DNA of 64,000 nucleotides from contig NZ_JBHSGT010000013.1 in assembly GCF_042654605.1 (NCBI RefSeq), positions 1 to 64,000 of the forward strand, read 5' to 3'. The position numbers were made by a program, and so were the translations under genes. The notes beneath the pieces are model-generated. The model was not told the origin of the DNA and did no database searches. It saw nothing but the letters and a program-made list of their open reading frames with translations. The DNA is from Enterococcus_I eurekensis (GTDB lineage Bacteria; Bacillota; Bacilli; Lactobacillales; Enterococcaceae). Below are positions 16,620 to 24,316 of this stretch, one piece after another (positions within the stretch are counted from its first letter, which is position 1; the number at the start of each line of letters is the position of its first letter).

Positions 16620-17721
16620 TTAAATGCTCCTTTAGTGTTTCAATTTTTTTGTAAAACGGTTCATTGTGGTAAGGAATAAAAACTGGATGCTCCAAAACAA
16701 TTGCAAATAACTCTTCTTGAAGGTTCTCAGATTTTCTCGGAAGTTGTTGGCCTAGTTCGAGTTGTGCCAGCCATGATTCGATTTGATCAAAATATGCATC
16801 GCCATGTAGCTCTACCGGTAAGCTTAACTTCGCTACAACATGGGAAAAATCCGTTAGAATCTCCTCCACTTTGTCTCGCTGTTCAAATTGTGCAAAACCA
16901 ACTGCTGCAGACAATTGGAAATTCACCCAAATAATCGGGTGAAGATGACTTAAATCAAACGTATCGGCTACAACTTTTCCACGATGATAGGTTGTTTTAA
17001 ATTTTTCAAAGTCGTTTAATAACAGTTGTAAATAATTAGTAAAGCCGCTCATCATCACGTACAAATATTGAGCAATCGCACTTTGAAGTGTTGCAACACC
17101 CCTATCTAGCTCCCCCTTTTGTTGAAAAGCACTCGCTATTAAACTTTCAGTTGGAAAATAAGCCGGTACGTGTTGTCCCAGTAGCGTTAATACTTCATCT
17201 GGTCGTTTTAGAGCCAACAAAGTATACGCTTCGTAATTGGTTGCTTGATTAATTAAATACGCATCTTTTGTATTTTTCTTAACATGTAAAAATAAATGTC
17301 TCGCTTCATCAATATAGACATCTGCTTTTTCTTGGTCTGAAACACTTGGAAAATAATCATAATGATTCAAAATAAACAAACCCATTTGTAAAATAAATGG
17401 ATAGCACGAGTAGTAACGACGAACAAACCGGCGAAGTTCATGCAAGACTTCCTCACCACTTTTATTCACTAAATTGTTTTGTAATAGCTGATAAATCCGC
17501 TTAATCTCATCTGCCGTCAATTGTGAATGGTAGTCCAATAACTGATCTAAAGTAATATCAAAAAAAGCCGCTAATAGTGGTAAAAGAGTAATATCCGGAT
17601 AGGTTAAATCATTTTCCCATTTTGAAACCGATGCCTTAGAAACACCAATGAAATCAGCTAATTCTTGTTGAGTCATACCTCTTTCTTTACGCTTTTCGCT
17701 AACAATCCGACCAATTTTCAT
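16612..17721 (-). CDS. XRE family regulator with a helical C-terminal domain
   Basis: 369 residues. The N-terminal 65 form an XRE helix-turn-helix (MTQQELADFIGVSKASVSKWENDLTYPDITLLPLLAAFF). The remaining 300 residues are helical and TPR-like, without a recognised enzyme motif. It opens the yxlEFG-like operon, with tight overlaps, and presumably controls it. In B. subtilis the equivalent genes are under the ECF factor SigY, so an XRE protein in that place is a different control scheme. The start has TAGGATGTGAG upstream. Confidence 0.85.
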   Translation of the reverse strand: MKIGRIVSEKRKERGMTQQELADFIGVSKASVSKWENDLTYPDITLLPLLAAFFDITLDQLLDYHSQLTADEIKRIYQLLQNNLVNKSGEEVLHELRRFVRRYYSCYPFILQMGLFILNHYDYFPSVSDQEKADVYIDEARHLFLHVKKNTKDAYLINQATNYEAYTLLALKRPDEVLTLLGQHVPAYFPTESLIASAFQQKGELDRGVATLQSAIAQYLYVMMSGFTNYLQLLLNDFEKFKTTYHRGKVVADTFDLSHLHPIIWVNFQLSAAVGFAQFEQRDKVEEILTDFSHVVAKLSLPVELHGDAYFDQIESWLAQLELGQQLPRKSENLQEELFAIVLEHPVFIPYHNEPFYKKIETLKEHLNE

Positions 17722-17819
17722 CTGCTCACATCCTATTTTTCTTCATTATAAAGTTTTTCACTTGAAACATCAAAGGAGTCTTTGTTAACTTTCAGTAGCA
17801 AAAGTTTCATTTTAAGATA

Positions 17820-17851
17820 CAAAAAAGAAACCACTCGATACAGTGATTTCT
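17820..17851 (-). terminator. Terminator of the NhaC-family gene
   Basis: AGAAATCACT and AGTGGTTTCT arms around GTATCG, followed by TTTTTTG on the minus strand, 10 bp past the stop codon. Confidence 0.8.
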
Positions 17852-17860
17852 CTCATAAAG

Positions 17861-19270
17861 CTATTTGATACTAAAAAATTTTTTCTTCTCGACTCTTTGA
17901 TCAAGGTAAGTGACGCCAATTCCTGTAATCGCACTTAGCATCGAAAAGACTGGCGACAACAAACTAAAAAAGACAAATGGGAAATACGTTAGTGTCGGAA
18001 CACCAAAAGTACTGGCAACAAAACTTCCGGCAATTCCCCAAGGGATTAAGTAATTAATGACCGTTCCCCCATCTTCCAACACACGACTTAAAACAACTAA
18101 ATCAATTTTCTTTTCACGGTAAACTTCTTTAAATGCATTTCCCGGTAAAATCACCGATAAAAATTGCTCACCAATAAAAAAGTTAATCCCAATTGATGTT
18201 AATAAACTCGCGACAATTGTGCCAGAACCTGATTTAATTTTCGTGGCAACCACACCCATCACGGTCGAAATCAAGTTGGTTTCCATCAATAGGCCACCTA
18301 ATGACAGGGTTAAAATAATTAAAGAAACAGTCGGCATCATACTAGCCAAGCCACCACGTGAAAGCAGTAAGTCAATTTGTTGATTACCTGTCGTTGAAAC
18401 AAACCCGGATTCAACAAAAGTTGCGATTTGCGTAATGGGTGTTTCGGGTGATTGAACAATAATAAATAAAATCGCAATCCCAACGTTCAATAAAATCGTT
18501 AAGATAGCTGGGATCTTTTTCCAAGCACAGAAAAACATAAATAAAATTGGGATAAAGGCCCATAGAGAAACGCTAAAATTACTTTCTAACACGTGAACAA
18601 CTTCATTGATTTCCGATAATGGCGCAGACGTTTCAGAGACGCCTAAAACTGAAAATAAAATTAGTGAAACAATAAAAGCTGGAATCGTAGACCACAACAT
18701 ATTTTGAATATGTTTAAATAAATCCACCTCGGCAATCGCTGCCGCTAGATTAGTTGATTCAGAAAGCGGCGACATCTTATCGCCGAAAATAGCTCCAGAA
18801 GCAATCGCTCCGACAAGTAAAGGGGGATGAATCCCAAGGGTCGTACCAATCCCAAAAAAGGCAATCCCGACGGTCGACATTACGGTAAAAGCACTTCCAA
18901 CTGCACTCCCAACAATCGCGCAGACGATAAAGATTGAGGGTACAAACCATTTGACACTAATTAATTTAAAACCGTAAACCATCAAAGTTGGAATGATCCC
19001 CGCTTGAATCCAGACGGCAATCAACGCACCAATTAATAAAAATATAAAAATCGGAATAATTCCTGGTTTTATTCCTTGAACAATACCTCGATTGATTTGA
19101 TCAAACGGCACCCTTTTAATCACTGCATAAACCATTACAATCGCAATTGACGCTAAAATCGCGATGCTTGGTGAGACTTTCATCACGATAACTCCTAAAG
19201 CAATACTCGCAATAATGACTGTTAAAACAAGACCCGCTTCTAACACACTTGGTTGATTTTTTTGTTTCAT
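17861..19270 (-). CDS. NhaC-family antiporter, probable tyrosine transporter
   Basis: A 469-residue membrane protein with about eleven helices of the NhaC Na+/H+ antiporter family; the motif FGDKMSPLSESTNLAAAI is diagnostic. The family also includes MleN (malate/lactate) and YheL. The gene sits behind a T-box leader whose specifier reads UAC, and tyrosine T-boxes upstream of NhaC-type genes have been used to predict tyrosine uptake, so tyrosine is the likely substrate here. AAAGGAGA precedes the ATG. Monocistronic between terminators. Confidence 0.85.
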   Translation of the reverse strand: MKQKNQPSVLEAGLVLTVIIASIALGVIVMKVSPSIAILASIAIVMVYAVIKRVPFDQINRGIVQGIKPGIIPIFIFLLIGALIAVWIQAGIIPTLMVYGFKLISVKWFVPSIFIVCAIVGSAVGSAFTVMSTVGIAFFGIGTTLGIHPPLLVGAIASGAIFGDKMSPLSESTNLAAAIAEVDLFKHIQNMLWSTIPAFIVSLILFSVLGVSETSAPLSEINEVVHVLESNFSVSLWAFIPILFMFFCAWKKIPAILTILLNVGIAILFIIVQSPETPITQIATFVESGFVSTTGNQQIDLLLSRGGLASMMPTVSLIILTLSLGGLLMETNLISTVMGVVATKIKSGSGTIVASLLTSIGINFFIGEQFLSVILPGNAFKEVYREKKIDLVVLSRVLEDGGTVINYLIPWGIAGSFVASTFGVPTLTYFPFVFFSLLSPVFSMLSAITGIGVTYLDQRVEKKKFFSIK

Positions 19271-19461
19271 TTCTAATTCTCCTTTGGATTTTTATTCGTA
19301 ATTTATAATAAATTCCAAAAGAAACGATAACGAATGACTCCCCCACAACTCACTACAGTTCTCTCCCTTTTTCTCCCAAAAATAATATCGAAATCTTCCT
19401 TAACCCTCGTATCAGAACGTTGTAAAAATAACCTTGATTGAGTCGTAAAAATAACCTAAAT

Positions 19462-19688
19462 AAAAAAGTCCTTAGCTAGGGTTGCTAGCTAAGGACGAAT
19501 ATCATTTCGTGGTACCACCTTAATTTAAAAATAGTTTTCCTGTTTTCCTCAATGTTAATTGATTTAATTGTATACGATACTTTGTAATTCAGTCAGTAAA
19601 TTGTGTTCGATTTTCAGCAACCATCGACTTTCTAGACAGGGAATTTAAGACTTACTGGAAGTAAAGCCATTTATATTAATGGACGTTT
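19462..19688 (-). promoter_or_regulatory. T-box leader, tyrosine specifier (UAC)
   Basis: On the minus strand: Stem I with the 5' S-turn strand AGUAA, the AGAAAG bulge and GGUUGCUGAAA apical part, then the specifier strand UGAAUUACA with UAC at 19586-19584 followed by a purine. Next comes the antiterminator T-box motif GGTGGTACCACG (19519-19508) and a terminator hairpin, GTCCTTAGCTAG and CTAGCTAAGGAC (19496-19468) plus T6. Uncharged tRNA-Tyr would pair and allow read-through into the NhaC-family gene about 190 nt downstream. A -10 element TATAGT lies at 19699-19694. Confidence 0.93.
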
Positions 19689-19784
19689 CTGCTACTATAC
19701 CAAGTTCATTTCAAAAAAGCTAGCTTTTTTTATTTTGCCTTTTTATCTAATAATCGATAAACTAATGAAAAGGAGTGTAAGCAT

Positions 19785-20324
19785 ATGATTCCACAAACGA
19801 TTTTAAACTATTGGTTTAAAGAAATACCTGAAGAAAATTGGTTTAAAAGTACGGAAGCATTAGACAATCAATTGCGTGAACGCTTCGCAGAAATTCATCA
19901 GCAAGCTGCACAAGGTGAACTCTATACGTGGCGTGAAAATATTCACGGTCGCTTAGCAGAAATTTTAATTCTCGATCAATTTTCGCGGAATATGTATCGC
20001 GATACTCCAGGCGCATTTGCTTGTGATAGTATGGCATTGGCTTTAGCACAAGAAGCCATTAAACAAGCTGATTTATCCGATTTGACGACTACTGAAAAAG
20101 GCTTTTTATATTTGCCATTTATGCATAGCGAATCACTCGTGATTCATCAAGAGGCTGTCCGCTTATTTAGCCAACCAGGCCTTGAAAACCAACTACATTT
20201 TGAAAAATTGCATCTCGTCATTTTAGAGCAATTCGGTCGTTATCCACATCGAAATAAAGCTTTAGGACGTGTATCGACACCAGAAGAATTAGCTTTCTTA
20301 GAAGGCGAAAACTCTTCATTTTAA
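19785..20324 (+). CDS. DUF924 family protein
   Basis: A cytosolic helical protein of 179 residues belonging to the DUF924 (TPR-like) family. It has the conserved blocks ILNYWFKEIPEENWF, ILILDQFSRNMYRDTPGAFACD and LPFMHSESLVIHQ. No biochemical role is established. AAAAGGAG precedes the ATG. It is divergent from the T-box and is transcribed alone. Confidence 0.88.
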   Translation: MIPQTILNYWFKEIPEENWFKSTEALDNQLRERFAEIHQQAAQGELYTWRENIHGRLAEILILDQFSRNMYRDTPGAFACDSMALALAQEAIKQADLSDLTTTEKGFLYLPFMHSESLVIHQEAVRLFSQPGLENQLHFEKLHLVILEQFGRYPHRNKALGRVSTPEELAFLEGENSSF

Positions 20325-20334
20325 TCATCTAATA

Positions 20335-20382
20335 AAGACGCACAAAAACGATAAAAAATATCGACTTTGTGCGTCTTCTTTT
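20335..20382 (+). terminator. Terminator of the DUF924 gene
   Basis: AAGACGCACAAA and TTTGTGCGTCTT arms, with an inner CGATA/TATCG stem, then TTCTTTT. Confidence 0.85.
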
Positions 20383-20388
20383 GACTTA

Positions 20389-20568
20389 CTATTTAAAAAA
20401 AGTCAGATAGATAAAATAAGCGGCAACTAAAAATACGATGATTCCAAGTGTCGTTTTCCAACTACCTTGGTAATAAGGATCACTTAAGTTTCCACGTTCA
20501 AAACGATCAACATCTTCAGCTAAAGTCACAATCGGTGGACTAGTCTCACCTTTAACCTTTTTCTTCAT
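20389..20568 (-). CDS. 59-residue single-helix membrane protein
   Basis: A short ORF on the minus strand: MKKKVKGETS at the start, then a hydrophilic segment with EDVDRFERGNLSDPYY, one membrane helix (about 41-57) and a short basic end FFK. The ATG at 20568 has GAGGGAGA six bases upstream. Charge layout suggests the N-terminus stays in the cytosol. I do not recognise the family and no function can be inferred. It lies between the DUF924 terminator and ohr. Confidence 0.65.
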   Translation of the reverse strand: MKKKVKGETSPPIVTLAEDVDRFERGNLSDPYYQGSWKTTLGIIVFLVAAYFIYLTFFK

Positions 20569-20624
20569 CTAGTCTCCCTCATTTCTCTATCCTTGACCAT
20601 GAAACGAGCTATTTAGTACTTATG

Positions 20625-21029
20625 TTAAACAATTTCGAATGTTACTTCTACGTTGTTTCTTAACGCTTTAGAATATGGACAAACTTGATCGGCTTTTTTC
20701 GTAAGCTCTAATGCGCGCGCTTCGTCAACACCATCGATATGAACTTCTAAGACAACGCCAATATGGAATCCTTCTACATCGTCGGCATATAAACTAACGC
20801 GAGCAGTAATTGTACTTGGATGAACATCTTTTTCTTGATCCATTACAAGTTCCAACGCCCCATTAAAACAAGCACTATAGGCTGCTGCGAATAATTGTTC
20901 AGGGTTTGTTGCATTTTCAACTTTCTTGCCTGGAGAGGTTACCTTGTGCTCAAAACTATGATCTGGAGAATGAACTTCACCTTCACGGCCACCAGTATTG
21001 ATGATTTTTGTTTCATAGACTTTCTTCAT
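20625..21029 (-). CDS. ohr: Organic hydroperoxide resistance protein Ohr (OsmC family)
   Basis: A thiol peroxidase of 134 residues that reduces organic and lipid hydroperoxides using two cysteines. C54 in YSACFNGAL and C117 in QVCPYSKAL are the expected peroxidatic and resolving residues. The N-terminal GREGEVHSPD and TNPEQLFAAAYSAC are Ohr-type. AGGAGG precedes the ATG. No OhrR gene or clear OhrR palindrome lies next to it. Confidence 0.95.
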   Translation of the reverse strand: MKKVYETKIINTGGREGEVHSPDHSFEHKVTSPGKKVENATNPEQLFAAAYSACFNGALELVMDQEKDVHPSTITARVSLYADDVEGFHIGVVLEVHIDGVDEARALELTKKADQVCPYSKALRNNVEVTFEIV

Positions 21030-21133
21030 TGATAATTCCTCCTAGTTTCTCTTTTTTAGAAAAAGCGCTATCACCTCTTCTTACTCTACTGTACACAATA
21101 TATTTTTAAAAAACAAAGATTTCGTCTTCATTT

Positions 21134-21790
21134 TTATCGGGCTTCTGCGATTAATTTTGAAAATACAGGTTCTTTGATGACTGTTTTTAACACATCGGCC
21201 AAACCGTTATCAAAATCATTATCGTTCGGGCGCAACGTTTCTGTTTTACACAAATAAAAACCCAATTTATGATATAAGACAATCGCTGGATAGCTCCACG
21301 TTTGGGTGTGTAACATCACATCTTTTTGCGGTTCATATTTTGGAAATAGCGACATCACTTTGGCTACGACACTCTTACCAAGTTGTAAACCTTGGTAATC
21401 AGGATGGACACTAACCCAATGTAAGATTGGTTGATATTCCCCAAATTTATTTGCCAACCAAGCCGTGGCTGTAGCGACAACTTCACCGTTCGGAGCTTCA
21501 ATAAAGACTTGACGCTGATCCAAAATATTTTCAGCGATTGAAAATTTTTGGGCCAAAGCTTGATAGCGATCACCGCTTGGTAAAAACTCCGATTCAAATC
21601 GTTCGCGTGCTGCTTCAATCGTTGCAAATTCATCGACAAGTGTTTCTAATTTTGCCCAGTTTTCTTGATCCCCTTCTTGATAAAAACGATAAGAATAGCC
21701 GACTGGTAAGCTTGGTACTTGTATTTTTTCAATCTCAACTGCATCAATTTTCATATAAATACTTTTAAATGGTACTGATTTTTGTAGCAT
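21134..21790 (-). CDS. GNAT family N-acetyltransferase
   Basis: 218 residues with the GNAT core in the second half: VATATAWLANKF, then ILHWVSVHPDYQGLQLGKSVVAKVM (the acetyl-CoA-binding motif A, Q/G-x-x-L-G-K) and YPAIVLYHKLGFYLCKTE (motif B). The N-terminal 100 residues are less conserved. The substrate is unknown. AAAGGAG precedes the ATG. Confidence 0.85.
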   Translation of the reverse strand: MLQKSVPFKSIYMKIDAVEIEKIQVPSLPVGYSYRFYQEGDQENWAKLETLVDEFATIEAARERFESEFLPSGDRYQALAQKFSIAENILDQRQVFIEAPNGEVVATATAWLANKFGEYQPILHWVSVHPDYQGLQLGKSVVAKVMSLFPKYEPQKDVMLHTQTWSYPAIVLYHKLGFYLCKTETLRPNDNDFDNGLADVLKTVIKEPVFSKLIAEAR

Positions 21791-21833
21791 CTATACTCAC
21801 TCCTTTGCTTGTAGCTTTTTATTCATTATATCA

Positions 21834-21873
21834 AAAAAACGAACGTCCGACAGATTGTCTACATTCGTTTTTG
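21834..21873 (-). terminator. Terminator of the GRP sugar transporter gene
   Basis: AAAAACGAATGT and ACGTTCGTTTTTT arms on the minus strand, just after the transporter stop codon. Confidence 0.75.
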
Positions 21874-21880
21874 TTCTTAT

Positions 21881-22762
21881 TTATCCAATTACCGTTAACG
21901 CTGCTGCAAAAAGAATCAATCCTAATCCAACAATCGTCACATGCATTTCCTTTTTGGTTTTTGGCTGTTTTAAAAAGGATATTCCAGTTAAAGTACCTAC
22001 AACAACGCAGACTTGAGATAAAACAAAGCCCGTGGCTAATCCATTCATGTTTGGTTGCGCAGAAATTAGATAGGTTAATGCTGCAAAAGCAAAAAGAAAG
22101 CCCGAAACGATATTACCATATGAAACGCGCTCGGTAAAAACGCGACGTCCCTTTAACGAAACAACCGCACTATAAATCAATGCGACAAATAGCATGCCCA
22201 TCGTTTGTGGTAAAAAAGCTGTCATACCATCAATATTTGTTGCTTGTGGTGCCGCTGAATACGTTAAATAACCAATCTCACCTAATGCTAAAATCAAAAT
22301 TGCCTTCTTCATAATATTCGTGCTTTCTTGATTCCTTTTTTTCATCCAAACAGTTAAGGTTACACCAATAATTATTAGAATCAATGCCATTCCACCTAAA
22401 ATTCGTTCACTAGTTGAAGGCCAGTTCCCTAAAAATAAAACATCCCATAATGAAGCGCCCATTAATTGAAAAGCAGTTGTCACTGGTAACGCTTTTGAAG
22501 AACCAACCAAAGCAAAGGATTGGAAAGTTAGTATTTGCGCCAGGGCCCAACCAATTCCTGAGACAATCGATAAGACTAAGTCACTGCCAGTTGGTATAGC
22601 CGTTTTAGTAGCTACCGCCACAATTAAAGCAAAAATAAACGCACCTAAAGTTGTTCCAAAAATTTGATGGACTGGTCGACCGCCAATCTTTGATGCGACA
22701 GTTGGAAAAAATCCCCAACCTATCACTGGACACAATCCTATCAGTAATTCCGTTGTATTCAT
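21881..22762 (-). CDS. GRP family sugar transporter (GlcU/RbsU-like)
   Basis: A 293-residue membrane protein with ten predicted helices of the glucose/ribose porter (GRP) family. It has the family start LLIGLCPVIGWGFFPTVASKIGG and an internal WALAQILTFQSFALVGSSKA. These proteins take up glucose or ribose with protons. There are no sugar-metabolic neighbours, so glucose versus ribose cannot be decided. The ATG follows GTAGGAGA. Confidence 0.88.
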   Translation of the reverse strand: MNTTELLIGLCPVIGWGFFPTVASKIGGRPVHQIFGTTLGAFIFALIVAVATKTAIPTGSDLVLSIVSGIGWALAQILTFQSFALVGSSKALPVTTAFQLMGASLWDVLFLGNWPSTSERILGGMALILIIIGVTLTVWMKKRNQESTNIMKKAILILALGEIGYLTYSAAPQATNIDGMTAFLPQTMGMLFVALIYSAVVSLKGRRVFTERVSYGNIVSGFLFAFAALTYLISAQPNMNGLATGFVLSQVCVVVGTLTGISFLKQPKTKKEMHVTIVGLGLILFAAALTVIG

Positions 22763-22841
22763 TTTTATTCTCCTACGATAAATTCTTTTTTCTTCAAGGA
22801 AGAATCATAGCATAGGAAAGTTCACTTTTTAATCGATGGAA

Positions 22842-22880
22842 AAAACAGCCAGTCGGTTGAAATCCGTCTGGCTGTTTCAC
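22842..22880 (-). terminator. Terminator of the APC permease gene
   Basis: AAACAGCCAGACGG and CCGACTGGCTGTTT arms on the minus strand, followed by TTTCC, directly after the permease stop codon. Confidence 0.8.
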
Positions 22881-22885
22881 TATCA

Positions 22886-24199
22886 TTATTTACTTTTTCC
22901 AAAATAATAAACTGGAATGCCTAATAAGGTCAGTCCAATCCCAGCTAAAACTAAATATGGCTGGGTAATCGTCGTCATAACCAAAATAAAGAGCCCACCA
23001 AAAATCGCAATTAAAGGTGTTAATGGGTATAGTGGCACTTTATAGGGGCGTTTTAATTCAGGATGTTTTTTTCTTAAAATAAAAACAGCTAAAAAGATTA
23101 GTAGACTAAAAAACCACATAACGAAAACAAGCATATCAGTTAGTAAGTCAAAACTACCAATCACAATCATCCCACAACCAATCCCCAGTTGAAGAAGTGT
23201 CGCAACTAGCGGCACATAAGTCCGACGTGTTAATTTGGTCAGCATTGCACTAAAGCGAAAGTCATTTTGTAAAGCTAAGGCATAAGGCACCCGAATTCCA
23301 GTCATTGTATACCCGTTTAATGCTCCATAAACGGAAATTAAAATACCGATTGTTACAATTTTCCCGCCAGCTTTACCAAATAACATTACTGCTACTTCTG
23401 AAGCAGCATTTAAGTTACCGGAAACCTGCTCTACAGGTAAAAATTTAAAGAATGCAAAATTAATCAACCAATAAATCAGCGTCACAAAACTTAACCCTAA
23501 AATAATTGCTCTTGGAAGATCTTTCACGGGATTTTTCATTTCCCCTGCAACGTTCCCAACATTCAACCAGCCGTCGTAGGCAAATAACGTTGCTAAAAGT
23601 GCTCCACTAAAACCGACTAACCATGATTGATTGTCCCCTGTTTTTAAATTGACCAACGAAACATTGACGTCACCTGCTGTAAATAAACCAAAGAGAACAA
23701 TCGCAAAAATTGGTAACAACTTGATTACTAATGTCAGTGACTGCACTCGTGCGGCGACACGTGTACCTAACAAATTAATACTAGTCACACTAATCGCCGT
23801 TACAATCGCTGCTGGCACAAGTATATTTGCATCCAAATGAAACAAGTTAATCAGTTGCGTTGCAAATATAATACTCAGTGCCGCAATGTTGGCTGGAAAA
23901 TAAATGATTGATTGTGCCCAACCGAGTAAAAAAGCGGGTAATTTACCGTAAGTTGCCTCAATATATTGAATCGCGCCACCTGTTTTAGGAATGGCAGTTG
24001 CCAGTTCCGCAACTGTTAATCCCCCACAAATCGTTAAGAAGCCGGCTAGTAACCAAGCAAATAATGCCAGTCCTGCTGACTGTGTATGTGACGCAACGGC
24101 AGCTGCTTTAAAGAAGACCCCCGCACCGATAACCGTTCCCATGACCGTCGATAAAGCACCACTCAAAGAGATTTCTCGTTTTAATTTTTTCGTTTCCAA
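22886..24199 (-). CDS. APC superfamily amino acid permease (SteT-like)
   Basis: 437 residues with twelve predicted helices. The N-terminal SGALSTVMGTVIGAGVFFK is the APC substrate-site motif, followed by GGLTVAELATAIPKTGGAIQYIEATYG. It resembles the L-type exchangers such as B. subtilis SteT (Ser/Thr exchange). The substrate is an inference. The start is a TTG with only a weak ribosome binding site (AGTGGCGTG), so it may be off by several codons. Transcribed alone. Confidence 0.85.
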   Translation of the reverse strand: METKKLKREISLSGALSTVMGTVIGAGVFFKAAAVASHTQSAGLALFAWLLAGFLTICGGLTVAELATAIPKTGGAIQYIEATYGKLPAFLLGWAQSIIYFPANIAALSIIFATQLINLFHLDANILVPAAIVTAISVTSINLLGTRVAARVQSLTLVIKLLPIFAIVLFGLFTAGDVNVSLVNLKTGDNQSWLVGFSGALLATLFAYDGWLNVGNVAGEMKNPVKDLPRAIILGLSFVTLIYWLINFAFFKFLPVEQVSGNLNAASEVAVMLFGKAGGKIVTIGILISVYGALNGYTMTGIRVPYALALQNDFRFSAMLTKLTRRTYVPLVATLLQLGIGCGMIVIGSFDLLTDMLVFVMWFFSLLIFLAVFILRKKHPELKRPYKVPLYPLTPLIAIFGGLFILVMTTITQPYLVLAGIGLTLLGIPVYYFGKSK

Positions 24200-24316
24200 T
24201 TCATCACGCCACTTTCACTTCAAAATCGATTAGACAAAGTATACGCAAGTTTAATCAAAATTACCATTAGAAATCGATTTTTTTCAGCCAAAATATATCA
24301 TTATCAAGTAAGCTCT

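Noticed and set aside
19428..19460. Two short direct repeats (GGTTATTTTTAC) after the T-box terminator
   Set aside because: Only about 12 bp each, AT-rich, and close together; not enough to call a feature.
21769..22137. A 122-codon plus-strand frame opposite the GRP transporter gene
   Set aside because: No start signal, low-complexity translation, and full overlap with a conserved transporter.
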